From Porogramme epimiltina (Eukaryota; Basidiomycota; Agaricomycetes; Polyporales; Polyporaceae), in NCBI GenBank assembly GCA_900155495.1, contig FTLJ01000094.1, positions 124,001 to 188,000 of the forward strand: a DNA stretch of 64,000 nt, written 5' to 3'. Positions 36,732 through 51,582 of the stretch are shown piece by piece. Each line of letters opens with the position of its first letter. Within the stretch, counting starts at the first letter, position 1. A model generated the notes under the pieces. It made no database searches and had not been told where the DNA came from. It was given only the letters and a program-made list of their open reading frames with translations. A program made the position numbers and the translations under genes.

Positions 36732-39700
36732 CTAGGATCTGTGCTCGTGTTGGTCTTCTTCAGCAGCTTCAAGCATCATGTCTGAACGTATGTCAGAGTG
36801 GTAGCTCTTAGATGCGAGGAAAACGGGCGTACCTTTCCACATGGAGTCTTGCATTGACGACAAGAAATCGTCCTCATCACCCGAACGCGAATCCCTCGAG
36901 ATCGAACCATCGAGCCTACTCAGGTAATGATGTCAGAATAGATTCGAGCCCAGGGCCGCGTCGTAAAACGTACCTGTTGCTTGCGTCAATAGACAACATG
37001 CTGATATCGCTTGTGCGTTGTCGGCGCTGTAACGGCCTTGACGGGGTGTCCACAGCGAACGAAATATCAGCCGACGTGAGGCCAGGGGTCAACGAAACAG
37101 ACATGTCGCCTTCCCGACCCCGGTGTACTGGAGTCTGGTAGGGGGACGTAATGTCACGCGTAATCGTTGGGGGAGTCGACGGAAGGTCGTCTATCATGAT
37201 GGCTGGGATCTCTGGCTGGCCAAAGTGCTGCATCCGTGCCTGCTCTCGCTGAGCAACGTACCGCCGGCGGTACAAGATCATAAGCAAGAGGGACTGCACA
37301 CGATCGAAGTCGACAAGATCTGTGACCAGCTTGTTTGTCTCCGTCCGTACAACCAGATCCTTCAGCCTGTACTAAAGTGAGCCCCATTGCATGATAACAC
37401 ATATGGTATGAACACTTACACAAGCGCTTCCCGGTCCACGATGAGCTTATGGTGAGCGAGAAGCAAGAGCATGTTCGTGAACGAGATGCCCTTTCCAGGC
37501 TCATGGGAGATGCGGGCCTCATGGTAGAGACGATTGTACAGGTTCTTTCTCCGCTTGATGGCAGCGCGATCGAGGCCACCTAGGACAGCCTCCACCTTGT
37601 TGTAGTTGAGCCCGTCCTTGATCCTCTCCGACGGCAAGGTTTTAGGGTCCTTCGAGAAGCGCAAGATGCGAGGAATGCTAAATTCGGTAGGGTAGATCTT
37701 GACCTCGAAGATTCCGCTGAGTCTCTAAACACAATCAGTGAGCAAAATGTTTCGGCTAGCGGAAGGAGGCGACGTACCCCGAAGAAGCGAACGAAGTTCT
37801 GCCGCTCCAGGTAGCCGGTCTTAGGGTTAGCGAACTCGGCCCAAACCTTCTTGAATGCGCGCATCTCCTCTCGGGTGATCGATTTGGCGCCGCCAGACAT
37901 TTGGAAGACGTAGTAGAAGCTCTCGACGACGACACCGGTAAACAAGTTGGCGAAGATGTACTACAGCAGTTCATTTAGATCCGAAAGTTTGAGGCTGGCT
38001 AACAGAATGAACTCACCATGCTCAAGAGGTTCCATGCAATAAAGAGGACGAACGCCCAGACGATACTGCCACAATCAGTGTCTCCGTTTCCTGCGATGGT
38101 GCATCGGGGATAGTCCAGGGCGCTACAATTATTGTATCAGTAAGCGTGCAGAGCGTATACAGGCGGCGGGGCGACGTACTAGTCGTGCATGTACTGGTTC
38201 CAACCTTCCCTGTGAGTTTATCAGCAAGTTGTCCCTACAATGGCGAAGGCGCAATGGAACTCACCCAGTAGTCATGAAGGCCAACATGACAAGGGCGTTT
38301 GCCATGCTCGAGTAGTTCATATTACGTGTCTCTCCTGTGTTCCACTTGGTCTGACTGAACACTTCCACGAAGAGGATGGCGAAGAACAAGAACAGGATGA
38401 CCCATAGCCCAAGCAGACTGAGAATGACCGGCAAGCTTCCACTATAATAAAACGGGTCAGCGAGTGATCGTCGCATATCAGGACGACATGAACTTACACG
38501 GCAGTCTTAAACAACTTGTTGAGACTGTTCACCCGCTGGACCAGCTTCAGCGCGATGCTTGTGATGAAGAGCTTCTGGAACTGCTGAATGACAAATCCTC
38601 CGGCATTGAACTGAACGATCAAGGTGGTAAAGAGGCTGCCCGCTGCGACGATGATGTCGAAGATGTTCCAGCCGTTGGCGCTGTAGCTTGCCCAGCCGAG
38701 ACCATAGAACCTGACCAATACGTCGACGCAGTACACAACACTGACGAAGATGAAGAATCCATCTTTGTGTGGAAATAAGTCAGAGACGGTCGGTATATGC
38801 ACGGGTGGACATACCACGGAATTCGTCCAGGAAGGACGCTGGATTGAACGTTTGCGTCCTATGGAACAAGGGTCAGATATTTGGCAGGCGACCTGAATGT
38901 GAGGACACATACATGAGAGCAATGACGTGCAAAGTGTACAGCACAGTCATTATCCGAGACCACCACCCATGCTTGTGGACCGCACGGTCGTAGCACCATT
39001 GCCTAACCGGCCACGTGGGCCGCTTCTTCGGGCGTTTCGAAGGCCTTTGTCGCTTGATGAGCTTCTGAAGGTCGATCCATTCTCGTTGTGGCTGGGTGAG
39101 CAGCGCCGAACCCGTCTTGGACGTGAAGTTCCCAATAATAATACTGACAGCACGGATCAGCATGTCGATCACTCAGGAACGGCCGAGAGCGACTCACCTG
39201 ACGAAAAGCGTGAAGATGACGACACCACCCATCAAATTGTAGATGAGGAAGAAAATCGAATTGGCCACGGACGAGTTCGTCACGGGTTGCAGATTCTCGC
39301 CCCGAACGGCAGTAGCAACGCCGAGGACGTCGATCCACCCCTCAAGCGAGACGATCTCGAAGAGAATCAGGAGCGATTGCCGGAAGGTGTCGAACGAAAA
39401 CTGTGTTGACGGGGCGGGGTTGTCCCATACACGCGGCACAAGGTACGTGAAGCCCAGGTCTGTCCCATCGAGCGCGTTGCTCGCCGAATACTCGTTAAGG
39501 CAATCATCCAGGCCAGTCACGCCCCCGTCGTTGCACTCGTTCGTGATACCCGAGAAGATATTCAGCCCCCACACGGCGTAGGGGATCATGTACAGGATGG
39601 CGAGCAAGGCTGCATCGAGGATACGCGCGATACCGGAAATGATGAGCGATTCGAACGTGGACCGCATCTTGTCGATGAGTGTGATGAGCCGCAGCGCGCG

Positions 39701-42700
39701 GAGAGCTTTGAGGGAGCGGGTGATACGACTGAGACCACCAATGAAAATGAGACCGGTGGCCGCGTTGACGAGGATGCCGACGAGGATGAAGAAGTCCAAA
39801 ACGTTCCATATACTCCTGACGTAGGCGTTGGGGGTGAAGAGGAAACCGTCCGCGATGACCTTGATGACGAATTCGAGAAGGAGCACCAATGCGAAAGAGC
39901 CTTCCGCGAGGTCGAACCACGTTCCGCGGAAGAAGCCGTGGTCCTGGTAGAACTGGCGTCGATAGAGCGGGGTCGCAATGCTTTCAACAACGATGCCTCC
40001 AATAACCGTCAAGAGCAAGAGGAGCTGGAAGATAGGATGCGCGATTGGGGAATGAGGCGTGCCGAAAATCCGATCGCCACCGGCAGGTGCAACGAGTTTC
40101 TGGCACATGCGCCGAAGCCAGTTCTTCTGCGAGAAGATCCAGAACGTCTTGTCGTAGGTTGGATGGTCCCGAATGAAGTCCGCCTTTTGCGCCCGTCGTT
40201 CGTAGAGCGCGTCGTTGAGCTCTTCTGCATCGATTGCATCGTTGTTGAGCGCAGCTAGAACTTCCCTGTGATAGGATTGAGCAGAACGGTCGAAGGGCAA
40301 TGTCTGCGCTTCACTTACAGATGCCTCTCAGTCTCTTCATCCATCGCGTCGGCCGGTACAGCGGAGTCACGTCGCGTACTGCGCAGAGTAGTCATAGGTA
40401 CGTCTCCCGCGGTAACCTCGCCCGCGAACAGGCGTTGCAGCCGCCTGAGGGTCGACTTGGCAGTGTACTGCCTTGTCGAACCGCCACGCCTCGTGGATGC
40501 ATCCTATGATTGTCACTTAGCTTGGGCTCTTTCCCAGACTAACATAGCAACTTACCACGATGGAGTTGTCTCTCTTCGGCAGACTGTAGTCTTGCACTAG
40601 AGCCTTCTGCATCGGGAGAACCAGGTTGGAGGGCAGTTCGACTTCAATGGCCTTCGGCTGCGCCTTGAGCCACCTGTACGGATTGAGCTTGCGCACCCAC
40701 GCCGCGCGAACCTGTTGCGGACGATGCGACGCCCAATAGTGCGAAGCTTGTCTGCTGCGCTTGGATTCCTCGGCGACGTCGAAGTTCTCGTTGATGACGG
40801 CGATGAACATTTGCAGCACGATGTCTAGCATAGCACACACGTCAGCGTACACACCTGCGTAGAGATAAAGGCATACTGACAGTTCGCGAAAAACATCCAC
40901 CCCGCAATGAAGAGTACCGTGATGGCGGACTGGCGGAGGGGTACCTCGGGGACCGCAGCCAAGTAGAGCACATCCGTCCAGTTCTCGGACGAGAAAACCT
41001 GGTAAATGGCGAGGAACGAGTTGTACAGGGTCCCAAAGTCGATAGGTTGGCCCTGCTTGACGTCACCGCTCACGAGTTGGACAGCGAAGAGTGCAGCGAG
41101 GAGGTTGATCTCGATCAGGAACAGGGACATGTTGGCGAGACCGTACATGTTGCCGAAAACAGCGAGCTGTGCAGGAAATATGATGAGCAAACATAGTGCC
41201 ACTACAGACTCAAGCACATACCAGCAATGGCTTCATCCTGGGGATCTCCAGGATGACACGATAGAACCGCATCAGTTGGAATATCGTGAGCCAGGGATAG
41301 ACAGTCGAATTATGGATGGCAGGGATCTGGATGATCGTCGACCCGATGGCGAGGACGAGATCGAGCACATTCTGTCCACGAAAGAAGAATTTACGCCAAT
41401 CGGGAAGATAGGCTAGTATCCTTATGACGATCTCGACATCAAAGGTGATTGTCAGCGCGAGCTCGCCCTTGTCGAGGACCTCTTCGTGAAAATCTGACAT
41501 GTTGACCGTGCGCGTGGCCTGCAGGACGACGGATGCAAGCGCGAAACCGACCCAGCACCAACGGATGTTCTCGTAAATTTCCCGAACGCGATTACGGCCG
41601 GCCACTCTGCGTCCGTCGACCATCGACCACCCCTCTTCGCCCTCTTCCACCACCGGCGCAAGCCTAGGAGTCAAGAAATGAGAGAGAAAACTTCGTATGA
41701 TGGAGAAGGACGTACGGCGCTGCCCCGAACGCGCTCTTATTGGTGTCCGAGCGGATGGCGGAAAAGGTATTCGTGATCACCGCAACGAACAAGTTGATGA
41801 GCCAGAAGTTGAGCACGATGATGCAGACGATAAAGAAGAAGCAAGACACGAAGAACTCCGAGTCCATCATCTGGTACATGAGTGGTGACCACTACAAAAA
41901 GACATCAGTAAGGCGAGCATATGAAGTGATTCAGTCCACGTACCCCGTTTGCAGACGAGACGATAACGACTTGCAGGGCGGCATAGTAGATGACGTCAAA
42001 ACTCTCCATGTTCGATTGTGGACTATCACTATTTTCCTGTGTGCGCCAGGGGTCAACAACAAGCTTAGGAGCGAACTCACAATACGGACCTTGCAAATCT
42101 GGCCGAGTGGACAGATGTAACCCTTCACCGAGCCGGATGTCCCATCTTGGTATATGTACGCTACTTCTTGAAGGGTTACCGGGTCGATATGACCACCACA
42201 ATTTTGGTCCAAGGCGATGTCGACATCTGTTTGCCCGGGTATTGAGACGACATGACAGGTGCGCCGGAAAGAGCCTTTGAACGACTGGATGCCAATAATC
42301 CTGTAACTAGGTCAGCTATGAATAGTCTAGTATATGACCGTGGGACTTACGAGAAGAGAATCATGGCAAAGAGCACGAAATAAGCCACACTAGCAAGGAG
42401 CGGTCGCGCTGTCTTCAACGAGCGCATGATGGTCTACCCAAACAGTCAGCGCCCATTCAGCCTGATGTAAGACAAACAGAACACTCACTGTAGTACCAGA
42501 AGTAATAGCCAACAGCCTCGCCGTACGCAGCACGCTCATCGCACGAAAGACTCCGATGTGATACTTGCTGTGCTCGACACCAGTCGTCGCTAGGGCAAAG
42601 GTGACCCAGAAGCTGGCGATGGCGATGAAGTCAATCCTGGTCCAACTGTGCCTCAGGTAGGGTAGATTGCGATGTGTTTGGCTCGTCGACTCTTCGACGC

Positions 42701-44454
42701 TAAGTCGGAAAGGTAGGGCTAGAGTGTCGCTCGGGTTGTCGGACCGGAGAGCCTTGGAGAGGAAGGTGGGTTCAGAAGGATTACGCATGTGATTATGAGC
42801 ATTCTGTGCGGTTGCCATAGCCTTCTCTATCATGGGAGACTTGGACTGAACAGTGTCCGACCGTGCGCGGGAGGGTGTTGACTTGGCATTGGCGTCCGAA
42901 GTTGCCGATTGGGGAGTGGGAGCCACGTTGTGCGCCAGGAGAAACGGGCGTGCGAGGTTCCTGCGGAGATTACGCAGCCTTTGGGTGATGGTGGTTCCGC
43001 GACGAAGTGGTCCTTGTGGATGGGATGAGGGAACGGACGGGGTCCGTGCGAGATTAAAGCTGGCCTCAGCAGCAGTGTTTGGTGGTCGAGTAATATCAGG
43101 GTATGTCGAGAACGGTGATTGAAAGAGTGTGGATATGGGGACTTCTGGATCCAGCAGAAAGCCAGAGACGCATATTCGAGCAAAAGCTTCCAGACTACAG
43201 ATGTTTAGAACACGGGTGCAAGCAAAGAAAGAGAATACTCACGTAAACAAACAGAACAAGCCGAAGAGCACATAGTCCTCCCAACCATGAAAATAGCCAA
43301 GTATTGGCGGCGGTATCGAATCGTCTGGATAGTCTGCCGGCAGGGCATGGAATCGAGAAGCTTGGATAGTGAGGACGACAGCATTTACGATGATCAATAA
43401 CAATATGACAGGCTCAGTCCAGCTGCAAATAATGAGCTAGTGTCCGTACGAGGAGCTGCGGAACTTACGGATAAACCAAGAACTTGTACATGGCCAGTCG
43501 CACCCTGCTCCGAGGGCCCAAGCAGCCTAATGTACGCCCTCGAATGGGGAGTGTTTTGGACAAGTCTGGAAGTGCCTCGTCCTCCTCGATCATGTCGTCG
43601 TCCTCGTCCCGCTTCTCTGTTCGCTCGTCCATGTCGTCCAGCCGCACATGGTCCTCCAAGCCTGCACCACCGAAGTTCACGACGCGCAAGGATGCACGCC
43701 GCAGGTTGCGCGACACGGTCTTGAGGGTAGTTCCGGTCTTCTTCAGCGGCGAGTCGCTGTACCGAACCGTTCTCCGCCGCGCGCGTCGTGGAGACGCACC
43801 TATACGCTCCGCATCGCCCCCCTCCGCAGGCCCCCATTCACTACCCGGACTCTGGCGAGACATGTTGGCGGTGAGCGCTGCTTCGTCGTCGTCTCGCGTG
43901 CTATCAGTGGTGTCTCCGGACTCCCGAAAGTGTGCAGAGATGAGGGAAGCGGAGGACTGTCCGGGAAGTGCCGCTGAGTATATTGGGCTCGTGTCTTGAT
44001 AGCGCGTTGTGCCGGCGCGGTATGGGTACTCGTGGAAAGGCGGTTCATCTTCTGTAGGAGAAAAGAAGGGATCTTCAGAGCCCCAGGGCGCGCGGTCCCC
44101 CTGGGACGGTCCCGCGACAGAATGTGGATCTGACGGCGGCAGGTTGAAGCGTAATGGGTCTTGAACGACGTTGGCACCACCCCAAGATGTGCGGCGGCGA
44201 GAGACGGAGTCCGAGGATAGAGGAGTGGTCGGGCGGGAGGTGACTAGACCGGCGGGCGTTCCAGTAAAATCTACAGCGGAAGAGGAGGAACGGTGCGAAG
44301 CAGAAGATTGACTAGCCTCCATAAAGTCTAGGAAGGAGGACTCTGGGTGTGCATGACGGCGCGCGGGGGAGATGAGCGAAGCGCTGTTACCATATCCTTC
44401 CCCGTACCCGCCCCCGAGGTTCGAACTCCGAATGGCAACCCCAATATTCCCCAT
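36732..44454 (-). CDS. CCH1: CCH1-type voltage-gated calcium channel alpha subunit
   Basis: Plasma-membrane calcium channel of the fungal high-affinity uptake system (with MID1), built of four six-helix domains over about 7.7 kb with many short introns. The first ATG is at 44454 ([12 protein letters not shown]). A Ser-rich N-terminal region of about 300 residues precedes domain I. S4-like segments are [13 protein letters not shown] (I), [17 protein letters not shown] (II), [18 protein letters not shown] (III) and [15 protein letters not shown] (IV). The pore loops read SSANGWSPL (I, about 41,950), SSENWTDVL (II, about 40,985), SLEGWIDVL (III, about 39,340) and TTGEGWNQY (IV, about 38,250). 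An EF-hand-like stretch follows domain IV ([20 protein letters not shown]). The C-tail ends EEDQHEHRS at 36734-36732. The model is continuous with no broken exon. Exon limits were not all fixed. Confidence 0.9.
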
Positions 44455-44655
44455 CACTTTCCCCCACAAGCTGCCCTTTCGGAGCCCTCTGCGGGACTCC
44501 AACCGTCGGGCCGCCCTACACTGCGCCCGCACTGACGGTCACTTTCGCCCAGCCTGTACTTGCACTACCATCATACCCAGCGCGCCGCTCGGCCTGATAC
44601 CGCTGGTGTTTGACCCGTACGTACGAAGGCACAAGGTTGCAAAATTCTCTCAAGC
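44455..44655. promoter_or_regulatory. Shared divergent promoter of CCH1 and DMT copy 3
   Basis: Only about 200 bp separate the CCH1 ATG (minus, 44454) and the DMT ATG (plus, 44656), so both promoters and 5' leaders must lie in or overlap this stretch. No clear TATA box seen. Inference from spacing only. Confidence 0.4.
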
Positions 44656-46620
44656 ATGGCCTCCACCAGTCGGACTCCTTACAACGCGAGCACCCCAGAC
44701 CGAACGACTTTCGAGGGAGCTGCGGAGGCAATACGGCACTCCCCGCCTCCGCAGGTAACCTTTATTGCGACACCCGCAGATCGCCCCAGGGTGTCAAGAT
44801 CTGGCCATGCCGGCCCTCGGACATTGCGCCGCGTGCGTGAAGTCGCTCAGGCTAACCTAGGCCTCTTGCTCGTAGCAAGCTCCCAACTTTTCTTTTCTCT
44901 CATGAACGTGTGTGTCAAGAAATTGAACAGTCTCGATCCCCCAGTGCCCGCCGTTGAGGTGAGCATTGTTGAGAATAAGCTGCCTCACTCGAACGATGTG
45001 TGCTGAACCCGATCATAGCTCATCCTCGTCAGGATGGTAAGAACAGATTCTCCGATTCCAGCGGTACCTAGCCTCGAGCTCCACGCGTCGCCGCAGTATC
45101 GTGAGAGACAGACGCTGAACTCTCCACAGATCATTACGTGGATATGCTGTGTAACGTACATGTAAGCCAACTTTGACCACAGTTTTGGCTGTGTGATTGA
45201 ATTGCCCTGTAGGTCCGTCATGAAAGTCCCCAACCCAATATTAGGGCCCGAGAACGTCCGCCATCTCCTCGTACAACGCGGGGTTTTCGGGTGCGCCGTG
45301 CTTTTCTTGTAAACCATACTGTTGCTAATATAGCGCTCACAGGTTCATGGGAATTTTTGGGCTGTACTATTCCTTACAGTACCTCTCACTGTCTGACGCA
45401 ACAGTACTTCAATTCCTGTCACCTGTATTCACTGCGATTGGTGCAGCGGTCTTCCTTCACGAAGCGTTCTCCCCGCGCGAAGCCGCTGCAGGAAGTGCGT
45501 TGTCGGGTATTATAGCCCTCCCCCCAGAATTTAACTTGCTTGATTTAGTGGCTAGCTTGGTTGGCGTCGTCCTAATTGCTCGACCTGCGTTCCTATTCGG
45601 TGTCAACCGACCAGACATACCTATACCGCCTGACGCCGGAGACTTGATGCTCAGAGCGGCGGCGGCAGAAGATGGTGCCCCTTCAGACACGGTGACCGGT
45701 CTCGTAGCCGTTGGGTGGGTTTGTGCCTAATATCACACCCCCTCACCGACCCTGACGCAGGCCACCATGCAGGGTCGCTCTGGTCGGCGCGGTCGGCGCA
45801 GCCGGGGCATGTAAGCCCGTCCCCGATGCCAAGTGACACTTGGCCCGCTCATGCCGCACTTGCAGACACTACCATTCGTTGCATCGGCAAGCGTGCCCAC
45901 GCCTTGCACAACCTCGTCGGGTACTCCACCCTTTGTGTGCTCGTCACCGCCTTTGCGTAAGTCGGCTTGAGGTCCGCGGAACATGCGCCGCCGTCAAGAC
46001 TATAGCTTACGTTTCTTTTGCATACATCGTTTAGGATGCCTATCCTGCGCATACCGTTCGTCGTGCCGTGGAAGTTAGAGTGGCTCGCAATGCTACTGCT
46101 GATCGGGATCTTCGGCTTTGGAGGACAGGTGCGCTCGAGGCTCAAGCTTTAAGCCTCCCGTTGCACCTGTAGCTCCGATTGCTTTACTAGACACTGATCT
46201 CGGCTCTAGGTTCTGCTTACGATGGGCCTCCAGCGGGAAACCGCTGGGAGGGGTGTAATCGCGGTCTACGGCCAGGTACGCACCTCTGTAGTGATTGCCC
46301 TGCTTGAGGGCAACATGACTAATACAGGCGCTAACTTTACACAGATTGTGTTCGCCACAGCGCTTGAGCTGGTAGTATTCCACACTGCGCCTCCAGCCCT
46401 TTCTGTGCTCGGAACAGTCATCATCGTGGGCTCTGCTCTTTACGTGGCTGTACGTCCAATATCATGCGTATGCCTCCATAGATGCTGAAGAGACTGCCGT
46501 CTGTCACAGCTCACCAAAACAGCGAACAAAGCCCCGGTGGCCGTCGCAGTCCCGGCAGATGACCCATCTGTTGAAGAGGGCCTCCTCGCCGGCGACTTCG
46601 AAGATAATACGCATCGGTAG
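44656..46620 (+). CDS. EamA/DMT-family membrane transporter, copy 3
   Basis: Third paralogue of the DMT carrier, with the same exon plan as the copies at 2278 and 18804. Exon 1 (ATG 44656) has a hydrophilic N-terminus of about 75 residues and then LGLLLVASSQLFFSLMNVC. Later exons give ILVRM, IITWICCVTYM, KVPNPILGPENVRHLLVQRG, MGIFGLYYSLQYLSLSDATV and SLVGVVLIARPAFLFG. Further exons give VALVGAVGAAGAY, TTIRCIGKRAHALHNLVGYS, LEWLAMLLLIGIFGFGGQ and GLQRETAGRGVIAVYGQ. The last parts are IVFATALELVVFH and a tail ending GLLAGDFEDNTHR at 46618-46620. Two EamA units. It is more divergent than copies 1 and 2, which resemble each other. Substrate unknown. Confidence 0.82.
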
Positions 46621-47362
46621 AGTCTAGACTGGCGGTTAGCGACCACGTGTACAGTGCCTGTACGGCTTATGATCTGTGTCCTTGCTGCATTTATTTGTTG
46701 TATGTACTTTCTGTATGCTCTTGGTGTATCAACATCCCCTGTTCCACTGCGTGCCGCTACTATACGGCGCGGGTACAGTGGTATCCCCGTGTGTTCAACA
46801 GCTGAAGAAGAAATTCCCTGGAAGGGAGGAATCGAAGCCTCACTACGGTATCTAGGTCGGAAAGGACCTACTTAGATACATGGCGTATATAGCATGAGAC
46901 GGAATGCCCCAGTTGGATTTCGGTTGCTAACTAAACCTAAATTGTAGATCTACAAACGAGAGTCAGAGGACGGACGCCAGCCGAGCCGTGCCACGACGCA
47001 CTCCATTTTCCCATCCCTCCAGCTGAACTTCGCCAGCCCCTCCCCTGTGCCCCCCTCCGTGCGTCCAAGACATCATTTATGTGGGTACTTAGCGATGATC
47101 AAAAGACAGCGAGATATACAGGAAAGCGCCGCGCTCGCGAATAGGGTGGTACAGTAACAGGGTTCGTGATGGGGGGTAGCGGACTCGGATCGTGACGACG
47201 AGCAGGGTATTTATACGCATTCGAGCGGGCGGGCGATTACAACGGGGAACGAGGGGCAGGGAACGAGCGTGGGTACAGAGAGGCGTAAACAGGGCGCGCG
47301 GACGGGAGCATGGTTGTCGGGTCGTGGAGGAAGGGAAAAGGGAAGGGAATAAAGAGCGCAAA
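46621..47362. other. Convergent gap between DMT copy 3 and epsin
   Basis: 3' flanks of two converging genes. Frames here, including a 322-codon minus frame reaching into the epsin gene, are not supported. Confidence 0.4.
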
Positions 47363-49260
47363 CTAGATCTGGAAGAACGGCTGCTCGTTGTTCTGCTGTT
47401 GTGGCTGCTGCTGCTGCGCGAACGGGTTGAACTGGCTGTGCGGCGCGCCTGTTGGTTGCCCGGCGAGCCGAGACGTCTGTTGGCCGTACCTACACATGAC
47501 AGTCGTGAGTGAACCAGGCCGGCGACGGCGTACACCGGACATTCAAAAATACGTACCGAAGGTTTCCCCAGTTTCCGAACGTATCGATGCCGTCTTCGCG
47601 GTTCGCAAGCAGGTTCGCGAGCTTCGAGTGTTCGTCGTCTGTGCGCGTCTTGACAGACGGCATTGTGTTTGTTCTCCCACCGGGCGGCGCCGATAGCGAC
47701 TGGGGCGGCGGGGAGGTCGACGCGGAGGTGGGCCCGTACGTGCCCTGGAGGTTGAACGAGATTGGGCTCGCCGTCTGCGCGGCGGGGGGTAAGGACGACG
47801 TCGAGACCGCGAGGGAGGGCGCGAAGGGGTTGTTTGACCCGAACCCAGTCGGCTGGGGCATGAGCGGCTGCTGCTGGGGCATGAGGAACTGCTGTTGCTG
47901 TTGTTGCAACTGCATGAGTTGTTGCTGGCGCATCCACTCCTCCTGCTGTTGCTGTTGTAGCTGCTGCTGCTGGAGCGCCGCTTGCTGTTGCATCTGCTGT
48001 TGCATTTGCCACTCCTGCTGCTGGCGCAAGTACTCGGCCTGCCGTACGCGTCAGCACGGCAACAGACGCGTCGCGATGATGGGCAACTCACCTGCATGGC
48101 CTCCTGCTGCGCCTGCTGTTGGTAGGGGTTGAATGACGTGAACTGTTGAGGGACAGCGGTGAACTGTGGCTGGAGGAACTGCGAGGCTTGTAGCGAAGTG
48201 TCGACCAGCGGGAAGGGGTTTGCGCTCGCAGCTTGCCTAATGCGGGTGCGGATAAGGTGGGGAGTGCGATGCATCCAGATATCCACTCACTGTTGCTGCG
48301 ACTCGTCAAACAGGGCCGACTGGTTCGCATCCTGCACGGACTTATTGCGGCGCGCCTCCTCCTCCTCGCTCAGGCGGATCGCCTGCTGCAGATCGCGCTC
48401 CTCCGCGGTCATCCGCTCCCTCGCCTGCTCCTCCGCGAGCGTGCGCTTGCTCTCTTCGAGTGCCCGCTGCAGATCGTCGTCCTCGCGGTTGCCCCGTCGT
48501 CCGCGTCCGGGCGCGCTACGCGACCGCCGACGGCTGTTCTCGTCGTTGTCGTCGTCCCCGCCCTCGCCGCCTTCGCCGCGTCCGCCAACCATGCGGTCGC
48601 GCATCATCGCCCGGTCGCGACGCTCGTGGCGGAGGCGCGACTCATCCTGGAGGAGGTTCGTAATGTCTTTGGCCTTCTGTCGGACGTTCGCGCCCTGGTC
48701 CTTGCCCTCCTCGTCGACAAACTGGAACTCTTTGAGCGTCTTGATGATGTAGATATTGTCCTTGAAGTAGACTACCACGTTCTCCGAGCCCGCGTGAAGG
48801 AGATAGTCGAGTACGGTTAATGACTGAAGATGGTACGGATCAGCAAGTCCCGCGACCATATCCGTATGTGCCACATCCCGCCATGCAACACGCAGGACGA
48901 GCGGCGATACAGAGGAAGAGATGCGCATGGCGACGAACCTTGAAGACATGTCTCCAGTTCTTTCCCTTGTCATTAAGCCGCTTGTCCAGCATCTCCATAA
49001 TCTCCACGAAGTGGTCCCTACGCGGCAGTGGAAGGGTGGCGATACGCAACGGTGAGGCCCTACTTCGCATAAGCCAGAGACAATGAACACACGCACTGGT
49101 TATAGCTGAGCTGCGCGAGCTCATTCATTTGCGTGCCGGATGGGCCCCATGGATCGTTGGAGGTCGCCTCGCGGACCTTCGCCTGGACGTCTGAGTAGCC
49201 CTTGGTGTAGTTTTTGGCGGTACGGATGATTCCCTTGCCGAGGTGCTGCATGGTGGACAT
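47363..49260 (-). CDS. Epsin-like endocytic adaptor (ENTH domain, UIMs, NPF motifs)
   Basis: Clathrin-associated adaptor of the Ent1/Ent2 type acting at endocytic sites, binding PI(4,5)P2, ubiquitin and EH-domain proteins. Six exons (49260-49097, 49017-48939, 48823-48291, 48236-48092, 48038-47557, 47489-47363) sum to 510 codons, 509 residues. The ENTH domain covers about residues 1-150 (NYTKGYSDVQAKVREATSND, DHFVEIMEMLDKRLNDKGKN, SLTVLDYLLHAGSENVVVYF). Two ubiquitin-interacting motifs follow, DDDLQRALEESKRTLAEE and ERDLQQAIRLSEEEEA. The rest is low complexity: a Gln-rich tract, then three NPF motifs (SANPFP, NNPFAP, FNPFAQ) for EH domains. It ends with a Gln-rich tail and a stop at 47365-47363. 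Confidence 0.92.
47880..48030 (-). repeat. Gln-codon (CAG/CAA) repeat tract in the epsin gene
   Basis: An imperfect run of CAG/CAA codons encodes mostly Gln, interrupted by Met, Leu, Ala, Glu and Trp. It is likely length-variable between strains and can read as open frames in the other phases. Confidence 0.7.
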
Positions 49261-49971
49261 GTCGAGGGTATCGCAGACCTAAGGAGAACCCGCCGGCCTG
49301 GAAATAGAGAGGAAGAGGACCAGGTCAGATCGCGAGGGCGACGTGGATATCTGGATGCGGCGGATGCGGCGGTGAGTGTCGAGGATGAGACATGCCCAGA
49401 GGCTCAAACGCCTGTGAGAGTCACTGGCGCTGACAACTGGGCCCGGTCCGCAGCCTTCCGGCGCAGTTCGAATCATCTCAGTTGGCTCTGCTCAAGCTCT
49501 GTTCAGGGCTAGCTGGGAGCAAAATAGAGTGCACACCACCATCGCTGCATGTCATTCAAGAGAGTTGGACACCACCCGAGTCAGCAACACAACTACCATG
49601 GTAAGCTACACGTCTTACTCGGACCGCGTCTTCGTGCATTGATCGTCAACGAACGCTATCTCATTCAGGCGCACTTGCAGTCAGGCATCGAATTATTCCA
49701 AGCAGAATCCCGGCGATTGGTCATGAATTCGTAAACGTGCGACAATGAATGGACAGGTATGCAGACTAGGGGTAACTTCGGTAATGCCAACCGGGATCGG
49801 AGGATGTAGTGCATCGTCGGGCGCAGACGACAGTGGAGCGACGAGAGGAAGTGCAGATAACACAGAAAGCGACCAATATAAAGTGTATACGATGTAGACC
49901 TTTTCGTGTTAGTGGCGAAGGGATGGGGGAATAGCGGGGGATAGGGGTGGGGGTGATACGCTTATTCCTCG
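49261..49971. other. Gap between epsin start and beta-tubulin stop
   Basis: Epsin promoter and beta-tubulin 3' flank. No gene recognised. Confidence 0.4.

Positions 49972-51582
<1,611 letters not shown>

Noticed and set aside
35637..36735. Long plus-strand frames (306 and 291 codons)
   Set aside because: Antisense to the well-supported eIF3a first exon; no domain or codon support.
44455..44532. Extending CCH1 upstream to 44532
   Set aside because: The codon there is GTG, not ATG; the first ATG in frame is at 44454.
47089..48057. 322-codon minus-strand frame
   Set aside because: Out-of-phase reading of the Gln-codon repeat of the epsin gene, with Ala/Thr/Arg-rich nonsense composition.
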